NCBI GenBank assembly: GCA_964019135.1
Contig: OZ025257.1
Coordinates: 24,102,352 to 24,166,351 of the forward strand
Length of the DNA stretch: 64,000 nucleotides
Source of the DNA: Arenicola marina
Taxonomy: Eukaryota; Annelida; Polychaeta; Arenicolidae
Reading direction: 5' to 3'
Below the pieces are notes generated by a model. It was given only the letters and a program-made list of their open reading frames with translations. It ran no database searches and was not told where the DNA came from. A program made the position numbers and the translations under genes. Position 1 is the stretch's first letter, and each line of letters opens with the position of its first letter. Positions 28,701 to 40,700 of this stretch are shown in pieces.

Positions 28701-31700
28701 GACGTACGCCTGGCCGCTACTAGAGACTGTAGATTACTCAATAATCTATCCTCTCTCCCCTCTAGACGTACGCCTGGCCCCTGCTTGAGACTGTAGAGTA
28801 CTCAATAATCTATCCTCTCTCCCCTCTAGACGTACGCCTGGCCCCTGCTTGAGACTGTAGAGTACTCAATAATCTCCCCATCTCTCCCCTTTAGACGTAC
28901 GCCTGGACCCTGCTGGAGACTGTAGATTACTCAATAATCTCCCCTCTCTCCCCTCTAGACGTACGGCTGGCCCCTGCTGGAGACTGTAGATTACTCAATA
29001 ATCTCCCCTCTCTCCCCTCTAGACGTACGCCTGGCCCCTGCTGGAGACTGTAGATTACTCAATAATCTATCATCTCTCCCCTCTAGACGTACGCCTGGCC
29101 CCTGCTGGAGACTGTAGATTACTCAATAATCTCCCCATCTCTCCCCTTTAGACGTACGCCTGGCCCCTGCTGGAGACTGTAGATTACTCAATAATCTCCC
29201 CTCTCTCCCCTCTAGACGTACGCCTGGCCCCTGCTGGAGACTATAGATTACTCAATAATCTCCCATATCTCCCCTCTAGACGTACGCCTGGCCCCTGCTG
29301 GAGACTGTAGATTACTCAATAATATCCCATCTCTTCCCTCTAGACGTACGCCTGGCCGCTACTAAGGACTGTAGATTACTCAATAATCTCCCATCTCTCC
29401 CCTCTAGACGTACGCCTGGCCCCTGCTGGAGACTGTAGATTACTCAATAATCTCCTCCCTCTCCCCTCTAGACGTACGCCTGGCCCCTGCCGGAGACTGT
29501 AGATTACTCAATAATCTCCCCTCTCTCCCCTCTAGACGTACGCCTGGCCCCTGCTGGAGACTGTAGATTACTCAATAATCTCCCCTCTCTCCCCTCTAGA
29601 CGTACGCCTGGCCGCTACTAGAGACTGTAGATTACTCAATAATCTCCCCTCTCTCCCCTCTAGACGTACGCCTGGCCCCTGCTGGAGACCCTGTTCTCGG
29701 AAGTGCTGACGCGGGATGAGTGGTTGAAGCTGATGGACAATGTCTTCAGCAACCACCCGTGCTTCCTGCTCATGGTGGTCGTGGCCTACTGCCTGAAGAA
29801 CCGAGGCCCTCTGCTCAAGTGTAGCGAGCTGGACGACTTCAAGGCAAGTATGATCGGTGGCAGGGAACCACTGGTCGATTCAGGAGTAGGTTGGTTGTTT
29901 TTTTAAGTAGGTCGCTTTGACCTCTGTGTGGGGAACTGGACGACTTCAAGGCAAGTACGCTCAGTGGCAGAGACCCACTGGTCGATTCGGGAGTGGGTTT
30001 GTTTGGTTTTTATGTCGGACGCTTTAACTTTTCATATCGCGATTATGGGAAGGGTCAATCAAGGTAAAGAGGAGCCATGTATGCGGGAGGAACCCCTTAC
30101 TCTTAACGATAGGAAGAAAGACCTTATCCCGCACAAATAAAGACACTTGGGGCCTCGAACCTCGCACCGGCCGCTTGGGCTGGTCCAGCAGAGCACAGTC
30201 TACCATAGCCGAACTCGCATGGTCGACTGACATACTGTTTACCGATATTGAGGAAAATAATGATTAGTGTTACTAAACTTTGCCAAATGTTAATATTGAT
30301 ACGTATGACGCATGTAAAATATTCTAAGCCGTATGCAAAGTTTTTTTTTTGTCTCACGCAAATTAGTTTTGGTAACCGTACTGTATGTGAAATTATTTAA
30401 ATTTCAAACTAATGGGTTTACTAGTCACAAATACTGTTAAAAACTGGTTTAACCTGAAATTTTACCAATCGTATGTATCTGCATTGCATTCATATTGGAA
30501 ATAAACGCATTTTATAACAAAAAAATAGCCTAACGCGAGTGGTCACGAGAGTGCCTAAAACACAAGTTCATTTTCCTCTGGCATAGTAATTAATTCTAAA
30601 TAATGTAGTCACTGTATTTTTTGTCTTCAAAAAATAAAGTTATTTTCGCGCAGAGCCAAAGCTGAAAATACGACTTGAAATATGAAATGTGCAATGTATC
30701 GCATGGGAGCCAAAGCGTTATAAGGTTAACAGCTAAAAAATGCAACTTGCAATGTGAAAGTGAATTATATATGAACCTTTATTATATATCTGCCACCGGT
30801 TCTGTCCGGCCCACAGTTTTTCTTTCATCACCGTAACGCGGTGGACGTGGTGCAAGTGGTACAGGAGGCCTACCGCCTGATGGACATCACCCCCGCAGAC
30901 CTCCACCCCCAGCAGACCGTCGAGGAGTTTGAACCCCTCACCAAGGGCCAGTACCCCGTCTTCAACAAGTACCCCAAGTTCATCGTCGACTATCAGGTGA
31001 ATATTCCTCAGGGCTTCAAGAGGCTCAGAGAAAATGTCCACCTGCATTAGGATTTTTCGCGATCTTATTCTCTAAAGAATGTCTTGATGGACACATTATC
31101 TGGCTGTGTGAATGTTAAATCCGTACGAAATAGAAGTGTTATCATATTTACACGAGAAGAACAACGGCAGTGATGCCCGAATTCTGATGACGTAGTACAC
31201 AAGAAAGTCACTTCCCACACGAATTGCACCATTTTGACCAAAAAAAGGGACTTAACGACATACTCTGTTATTTATTGCGTACAATAAGTGTGTTTCTTAG
31301 CTGTGAATTTGAATTTTAAAAGTTGTTCAGTCAAATGATTGTTGTATGAGCACCTTTAAGGTATCAATCTTCTCCATATGCCATGTAAGCCGCCATGAAA
31401 ATCCTTTATTTTAGTATTGAAACAGGCTTGAGTAAAAGGTGAGCTATACTAAGTTAGAGCATGAGGAATTTGGTACAGTCCCGAAAGGCTTCTCTGTCCA
31501 GTTTAGCCATCATATGTAACAAAAACTATCCATTTCACGTCAGGGAGCTCTAAAGTTATATCGAGAATTGCGATGAATCGTCCATATTTGCTAATTGCTA
31601 TGGCGCCTGAACGGAGCTCATTTTGCCATTTCAGGTACAAGAACGGGAACGCATTCGCCAGGAAGAGCTTGAATACCTACGACAACGGTAGGTTACCCTC

Positions 31701-34700
31701 TGTAGCGCGCTGTACTCTGGTAATGGTCAACATTTGGATCCAAATATAGTTGCTTATACCATGCAAATTATTGGCCCAAAATGTCCTTATTCTTGTTCCT
31801 GGTTTAGTCCGTGTGTACACAATTGTGGTCTAAAACACCAATCCATCGAGCCGTACTCCCAATGGGGCTGACTATGAAAACTTATGCCCATCGTTCGCCA
31901 TCTCAAGCATAGAATCAGAATCAGAATCGTTTTACATAACAAAACAAACAGAAAAAGAAAAAAAAACAGACACACAGCTTGACCGAGGAGACATAAAGAC
32001 TGCTGGATAGTCGCAAGCATGTGATCCACCTAAAAAACACGAGCCAGTTACGCTAAAACGACACTCTGATTCTAATATATTGTTCCTGAGTCCATATGAA
32101 ATATCAAATATATTAACACAGTAACAGCAAATGTGGTATATCGAATTACAACATTGGTTACAGTCGCATGACGTATATATATATATGTAGTATCTTTACA
32201 GTTTTTATAAATGAAACAATAATACATGAATGTTGAAGGTATCAAAGTGACGTACCAATGTAGAATCCGACTGTCAAGTGTAGAACGATGATGACGAGAT
32301 ATCACGACGTGAACTAAACCTTATACATCACCTCTTTATCTAAACCAATATAAATAAATATTGGGACTTAGTCTTAAGATATGGGCGTCTGTTTAAAAGG
32401 AAGTCAAAGTCTGTCAGTCTAATCAGTCGTTCCGTACTTATCCTGTCAAAGTCAAATCAATAAGTGTCTGTCTTTCGCGCCGAAACCCCTGTCGTGCTGC
32501 TAATCACGTGACACGACCAACCCCGAACCCACTCGTACATAGTCGGGGGTTTCCGTAGGTTTTACCTTTTGCCGCGTCACTACATATATATTTATAATAT
32601 ATATATATAAGCTCATGCCCTATTACTCTGCTCCATCGCCCATGAAACGTGAAGCATTGACGGCCTTTGCAATGTTACACTTTGCTGTGGGGGGTCTCCC
32701 TGGCTCAGTCGGTAAGCAGGCTCAGCTGCAGATCCGAAGATGGATTCCATCCAGGCACCTGTATCATTGCCCCGGGAGCTTTCTTGTCAAAGTGTATCTT
32801 GTATCAGGTGCACAGGAGCGGCCTAAAATACCAACATTTCATTTGATTTTTGCTTGACCCTGTTCAGCATACCGACATTTCCATGTTACCTGTAGGAGCT
32901 CAGCCATAACAGTTACCCCCCCCCCCCTCCCTTGCTCTGCCTCCCACAGGCAGGTGTCGATGGAGCTACAGCAGGAGACTCAGCGCAAGCAGACTGAGGA
33001 GGAGGCTTGGTACAGGCAGCAACAACTCCTACAGGAGGCCGAGGACAAGAGGCGAAGGCTCATCGTGGACGAGGAACAGAAGCTCGGCGACCAGAGGTCA
33101 AGGTGAGGGCAGGATTTGTGAACAGAGGTCAAGGTCAGATAGGTCAGATAAGTGACCGAATGTCAAGGTGATGAGAAGATTGATTGATTGGTGATCAATG
33201 GAAAAGTAGAAAACGGACGTCAAGGTGACCAACCTCATGGCGAGGGACCAAAGGTAACCAAAGGTCCAAGTGAGCAGAAAATCGGTGACCGAAGTTCAAG
33301 GTGAGCAGAAAATCGGTGACCAAAGTTCAAGGTGAGCAGAAAATCGGTGACCAAAACTCAAGGTAAACAGTGCATGAATCGATGACCTAAGGTCAAGGTA
33401 AGCTGTGAATGACTCGATGCCCAAGGTCAAGGTCAGTAGACGATTTATGATAAAGGGTTCACCTCTCTATGATATCACTTTTCCTTTTAAAATTTTGTAA
33501 CATGTAAAAATTAAATGCCATACCAAAGAAAAGCAAAAAGGTACAATGCTATTACAAATAAGTTAGAACCATATTTGCTTGAAAACAAATTACACGAAAA
33601 AACTATTTCGAGTTCGTAACTCTTTGTGAAACGAACTCCAGAGAACTCCAAAAGTAAGCGTACGATGGCCTGTCTAAGTGCCCTACCGATCGGTGACCTA
33701 ACACCAAAGGCACACGCAGCTCCCAGATAGAGATCAAAGTCTCCAGAAGCTCAGCGACTGGAGCTCAAGGTGAACGGCTTCAGCCTGCCCTCCCCCCATC
33801 CACCGACATACCCCTCCCGCCTCCCCCCATCCGCCTCCCCCCATCCGCCCACGCCCTCCCCTCCCACGCCGCCCCGGGTTCGAACAGCGCCCGGTTACAA
33901 TGGAATCAACCAGCCATCTCCTCGTCCCTCTCACACCACATTGTTCATGTTCCGGGAGATTATTCCCCTTCTCTATAATTATCCCTGAACCTTGACCTTT
34001 GACCTTTGACCTTGTTCCTGGGTGATTATTCCCCCTTTACCTATTATCCATGAACCTTGACCTTTGACCTGCAGGCTGACGGCGATGAATCGCGAGCTGA
34101 AGATGAAGGAGCTCCAGCTGCTGGAGGCGACTCGCCGGAAGTTCCGCTACTTCCAGCAGCAGCAGAAGGAGATGGAGCTGACGCGCCTTGACGACGAGAT
34201 CCGCCGCAAGGTGAGGGGCCGCCCCGATAGCTTAGTGGGTTAGAGCGCTCGCCTTGAGCGCTCGTGCCACCTGGGAGCTTAACGAGACGTGGCTCGGCGG
34301 TTCGAGCCCCGCTGTGGCCATGTCTGTGTGGTCGCAGGATAAAGACGCCATGTCCTACTTTGCAAAGAGTAGGGGGTTAACCCCGGGGACATGGCTCCAC
34401 TCACCCTTCCTTCTCCCATTGACGCGATATGACCAACAGTGGGTATTAGTTAACCCACTGGACCGCAGATGAATAGGTCGTGGATTCGAATCCGCCCCCC
34501 GGGGTCGCCCAGTCTCGGGCATTCTTCATCGTCCCGGCAGGTTCCAGTTTCACTTATTACCACGTTTGTACACAAAATCGGCCTAGAACGCCAATTCGTT
34601 TCATTTCTTGTTTTGAAGGATGACCCAGTGGATCCACGCCATCTTGCTTCCCTGTTGGTAGTACACCAACAAATATATATGTCACATTTAGATAGTAAAC

Positions 34701-37700
34701 ATGTCACATTTAGATAGTAAACTAAAAATGTTTCTTTAAGTCTTTAGATTTTGCCATTTGTCACCCATATTTATCATCCCCATAATTTTATCAAGTCTTC
34801 TCCACATCTTATGAATGTTTTCCCGCAATGCTTATCTGTGTCAGACCATTTGCTTTCTCTCATCATCCACAGGCAAAGTGAGACAGAACGTTCCCATGAG
34901 ACATGTTTTATTATTGTTAAAACAACAGTTTCCGGCAAAATATAGTCACCTACTCAACATGTTAACATGATATAGTTTAAATTTTTCAAAAATAAAGTTA
35001 AAACAATGTAGTTAGCTAACACTTTTTTTCTTTTGCAAAATTAAATTGTTGCTGTAAATGTTAAGTAACTGAGTATTTAACTTTTTTGTCACCTGTCAGG
35101 CTGAGATGCGAGAGGTGGAGACCCAGGCAGCGGTGGAGGAAGCGGACGTAAAGAACATGGAGCTACGGCTACAGAGAAAACTCCTCGAACAGGTCAGGCT
35201 GGCGCGGCGCAAACCCCTAACTCGGGTCCATACTATAGGACAATAGATTGTTATAGGACAATAGATTGTGCATAGAAATTACTCATCTGTAAGTTGTGCA
35301 TAGAAATTACGCATCAATGGAAATATATATACTAATAGATTGTGCATAGAACTTACACATAAATAGATTGTGCATAGAACTTACACATAAATAGATTGTG
35401 CATAGAAATTACGCACCAATAGATTGTGCATAGAAATTACGCACCAGTAGATTGTGCATAGAAAAGTATATGGTGTCAAAGAGTTCCTAACTAAAACACC
35501 AATCAGTCGAGCTGCTCCTGTAGTCTCGTGGTAATTTCCGTAACCCCGTCAACGCTCCCACGCTCGCGCACGTGGAATATATTTGTGTACAAACATTCCC
35601 TGGCCCACTGGGGGCCGGCCCGACAGCTCAGTGGGCCAGAGCGCTCGCACTGCGTGCTCTGGTCACCTGAGAGCCTAACGGCACGTGGATCGATGGTTCG
35701 AGCCCTGCTGTGTCCATGTCTGTGTGGTCGCAGGATAAAGATCCCATGTCTTTCTTCGTAAAGAGTAGGGGTTACCCCCGGAGACATGGCTCCACTCTCC
35801 CTCCCTTCTCCCATGGACGCGATATGACCAAAAGTGGTTAAAGCGTCCTGAATAACCAACCAACCAACCTGGGCCACTGTATGCACCTTCCGTAGCTTAG
35901 ATGATCAGATCAACAGGTCGTGGGTTCGAATCCTGGCCCATGCGTCTAGGACAAAGTTCATCCAACCATATTTCATTATTCCGTGAGGTATCTTTGTCTA
36001 ATTTAGCCTTCATGTGTATCAACCACTAGTATATTGTTTCGCTGGGTCATTGCAATTGTGGACATCTTATTGCTTAGAATGTTAGCCGCTGGGAAGAATG
36101 TGTCCTAGGATATGTGAAATGATGTGTCATCTAATCCTGTGACGATTTCTACCAGTCAGGATCCTGTTTATCGAGTTTGTTGCTCTTCGATGATCAGGAT
36201 TTGTTCCGGAGCCACACGGAGGCCGAGCAGAAGGTGAAGGCGGACTATGACACGCGGCGGAAGCAGAATGAAATGGAGGACCGAGTCACTCACTTCATGA
36301 CCAATGCGGAGCGAGACAAGGAACAGAGCCTCAGAAAGGTGACAGATCTTGTCTTTTTTGTGTGGATCTAAGCAAAGTATCAGGGGCAATGCTTTTTGCG
36401 TGGTCCATATTCTATGTTATATAAAACACACAAAATGGACTATTGTAGTAAATGGGAGGCGTGAGTCATATGTGAGCTATGCTGAAACAATGGCTCTCAC
36501 TAGCATGTATGAATCATTTTTTTTTAAACTGTTTTGTTTCACAATGTAACGGTAACCAACATTGCCGATGTCATACCAAGGGAACCTCCCTATCTCAGTT
36601 GTAAAGCGAGCTGCGCTGCGGACCAACAAATCGCCAGTACGAATTCTGGAACATGCATGTTTCATTCAATCCCGTTTCATTGTTCCCGGGAGGTTTCATA
36701 TGTCAATCTTTTAATATCTATGTCCATCTCCAGGATCAAATGATAAAGTGGGCATATTTTTCCACTTAAGACTGCATCCCAGCCACTAAATCTTAACACC
36801 CCACACCCCCATTCCACCCTCCACCCGCCGCCTAAAATATCATATCAGCCAGCTTATTTTGTTCTCACCTTATCAATTTCTCCTCTATTGATCTCACATA
36901 TGACCTTGATTTTCACAGACGCTGCTGGCCCAATTTAGCCCCTGTGTGCCAAAAAGTGGCCTAAAACACCGATTCATTCATTCATTCACAGACGCTGCAG
37001 CAGCATTTGGCTTCGGCCGATCAGCTGCGGTCGACGGCGACGCTGCGGAACGAGGTGGAGGCTCGCCAGCAGCTGGAGGGACTGGAGCGGGAGGAACAGG
37101 CGCGACGCCTGGCGGAGGTGCGGCAAGGCAGCCGCGCCATGGAGCAACAGGTCCACGGACTGATGCGCACGGTCGAGCGGCAGACGGTGAGTGGGTCGGG
37201 CGGGCAGGCAGTTATGTCTGCTTTATGACTCAATGCTGAGCCTGCCAATTGCTCAGTTAATGACTCATTCCATACCCTGTCTATCACTCAGTTAATGACT
37301 CATTCCAGACCCTGTCTATTACCCAGTAAATAATCCATTCCAGACCCTATATAGAGGAAATATCAGATTTCTGCTTTCAATATATCATTGATGCAATTGA
37401 AACGTACAGTGGTTAACATAGGCTAATTGAGATTGGACGAATATTATCTTACAGAAATGTTACAGGTCGTATGTACAGTATACTAAATATACTTGTAAAT
37501 ATGTTTTTGTAATACGCGTCCTGTATAGTAGATCATTCTTCGGGTTCTTGTAATTGTGTTTGGGCTCCGGAAAAACACCGCTCGGCATAATGTAGTATGC
37601 AGTAGATCCCACCATTCCCTCTTATGGGGCCTTTAGACACTAGACTGCATTGAATAAATATAACCATGTTTTCTTTTCAGCTGAGGGACGTCGACGAACG

Positions 37701-40700
37701 AAACGATGCGCTGGTCGATCAGCGCCGCCTGGTGGAAGACGCGGAGGCGCGGCGGTTGAGATTGCTGGAGGCGGAAGTGGATGATGCGCGGCGCCACGTG
37801 GACACGCTGGACCACACACAGGACCGGATGTTCGGTGCGTCATCACCCGGGGCGACGGGTGGCGGGTCGGGGCGGGGCGGGGTGGGGGGCGGCGGAGGAT
37901 GGCGGGTAGCGGAGTGGGGCGTGGTGGGGGCGGGGCGGGGTGGGGTGTGTCGGAGGATGGCGGGTAGCGGAGTGGAGCGTGGTTGAGGGCGGGGTGGGAT
38001 GGGGGGGGGGGGGGGCAGAGGATAGCGGGGCCGGGACCAGGGGTGGGGGTGGAGAGAGTATTAGTCAACAGGGATTAAGCAATATATCTATATATTGACG
38101 ATAGAATGTGACTTGGGGCTAATTTCACCACATCTGGTAAAATTAATTGAATTTCTTAATCGTGTAAATCTTGTAAGGTTTGCGGCTATATGAGCAGGTT
38201 TCTCCTCCACGAAAGTCTTGCGAGTATCTTATTTTTATCTAATCGCAATAAACAATGAAATATTTCGTTTCGGCATATTATGCAGAATTAGTTTCTGTTT
38301 TGATGAAGAAAAACAAACAATTTTTATTATTACTATGATGCCATCAATTTGATTAATATTGTCTGGAAACAAAATGACACGTAAACCCTACACTACTACT
38401 AATCGCTCATCGGGTTTGTTCCTAAAGTTCGTCGGGTTACGATGTCGTAACTCCTGATTAGTAATTGTGATCCCCTGAATGATGAACATATACGTGTTAT
38501 TACGGTGATCCCGAACTGATCCGGAACATATCTCTGATCCGTGTGATCCAGATCACCTCAATGACATGCAGCAGGACCTGGTGGACATCCGGCGTGGAGC
38601 CAGAGACGATCGTCTGGTCGGCGACCGACACGACAAGTACATCAACGACTCCGAGTCCGAGGTCTCCGTCCAGTGTAAGTCTGTCCTGGGATCAGGGCCA
38701 CGTCCCGGTTCAGTCAGTCCGAGGTCTCCGTCCAGTGTAAATCTGTCCTGGGATCAGAGCCACGTCCCGGTTCAGTCAGTCCGAGGTCTCCGTCCAGTGT
38801 AAGTCTGTCCTGGGATCAGTGCCACGTCCCGGTTCAGTCAGTCCGAGGTCTCCGTCCAGTGTAAGTCTGTCCTGGGATCAGTGCCACGTCCCGGTTCAGT
38901 CAGTGCGAGGTCTCCGTCCAGTGTAAGTCTGTCCTGGGATCAGGGCCACGTCCCGGTTCAGTCAGTCCGAGGTCTCCGTCCAGTGTAAGTCTGTCCTGGG
39001 ATCAGAGCCACGTCCCGGTTCAGTCAGTCTGAGGTCTCCGTCCAGTGTAAGTCTGTCCTGGGATCGGGGCCACATCCCGGTTCAGTCAGTCTGTAGTCTC
39101 CGTCCAGTGTAAGTCTGTCCTGGGATCAGTGCCACGTCCCGGTTCAGTCAGTCTGAGGTCTCCGTCCAGTGTAAGTCTGTCCTGGGATCAGAGCCACGTC
39201 CCGGTTCAGTCAGTCTGAGGTCTCCGTCCAGTGTAAGTCTGTCCTGGGATCGGGGCCACGTCCCGGTTCAGTCAGTCTGAGGTCTCCGTCCAGTGTAAGT
39301 CTGTCCTGGGATCAGAGCCACGTCCCGGTTCAGTCAGTCTGAGGTCTCTGTCCAGTGTAAGTCTGTCCTGGGATCAGAGCCACGTCCTGGTTCAGTCAGT
39401 CTGAGGTCTCCGTCCTGTGTAAGTCTCACCTGGGATCAGAGCCACGTCCCGGTTCAGTCAGTCTGAGGTCTCTGTCCAGTGTAAGTCTGTCCTGGGATCA
39501 GAGCCACGTCCCGGTTCAGTCAGTCTGAGGTCTCCGTCCTGTGTAAGTCTCACCTGGGATCAGAGCCACGTCCCGGTTCAGTCAGTCCGAGGTCTCCGTC
39601 CAGTGTAAGTCTGTCCTGGGATCAGGGCCACGTCCCGGTTCCGTCAGTCCGAGGTCTCCGTGCAGTGTAAGTCTGTCCTGGGATCAGAGCCACGTCCCGG
39701 TTCAGTCAGTTTGAGGTCTCCGTCCAGTGTAAGTCTGTCCTGGGATCAGGGCCACGTCCCGGTTCCGTCAGTCCGAGGTCTCCGTGCAGTGTAAGTCTGT
39801 CCTGGGATCAGAGCCACGTCCCGGTTCCTTCAGTCCGAGGTCTCCGTCCAGTGTAAGTCTGTCCTGGGATCAGGGCCACGTCCCGGTTCAGTCAGTCCGA
39901 GGTCTCCGTCCAGTGTAAGTCTGTCCTGGGATCAGAGCCACGTCCCGGTTCAGTCAGTCCGAGGTCTCCGTCCAGTGTAAGTCTGTCCTGGGATCAGAGC
40001 CACGTCCCGGTTCAGTCAGTCTGAGGTCTCCGTCCAGTGTAAGTCTGTCCTGGGATCAGAGCCACGTCCCGGTTCAGTCAGTCCAAGGTCTCCGTCCTGT
40101 GTAAGTCTGTCCTGGGATCAGAGCCACGTCTCGGTTCAGTCAGTTTGAGGTCTCCGTCCAGTGTAAGTCTGTCCTGGGATCAGAGCCACGTCCCGGTTCA
40201 GTCAGTCCGAGGTCTCCGTCCAGTGTAAGTCTGTCCTGGGATCAGAGCCACGTCCCGGTTCAGTCAGTTTGAGGTCTCCGTCCCGTGTAAGTCTGTCCTG
40301 GGGTCGGGGCCACGTCCCGGTTCAGTCAGTTTGAGGTTTCCGTCCAGTGTAAGTCTGTCCTGGGATCAGAGCCACGTCCCGGTTCAGTCAGTCTGAGGTC
40401 TCTGTCCAGTGTAAGTTTGTCCTGGGATCAGAGCCACGTCCCGGTTCAGTCAGTCTGAGGTCTCCGTCCAGTGTAAGTCTGTCCTGGGATCAGGGCCACG
40501 TCCCGGTTCAGTCAGTCCGAGGTCTCCGTCCAGTGTAAGTCTGTCCTGGGATCAGGGCCACGTCCCGGTTCAGTCAGTCCGAGGTCTCCGTCCAGTGTAA
40601 GTCTGTCCTGGGATCAGAGCCACGTCCCGGTTCAGTCAGTCCGAGGTCTCCGTCCAGTGTAAGTCTGTCCTGGGATCAGAGCCACGTCCCGGTTCAGTCA

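Noticed and set aside
29844..29849. GT donor at 29848 (gcaa|gtatga) for exon 29664
   Set aside because: It would shift the frame before FFFHHRN; the GC donor at 29844 gives the conserved DDFK-FFFHHRN join.
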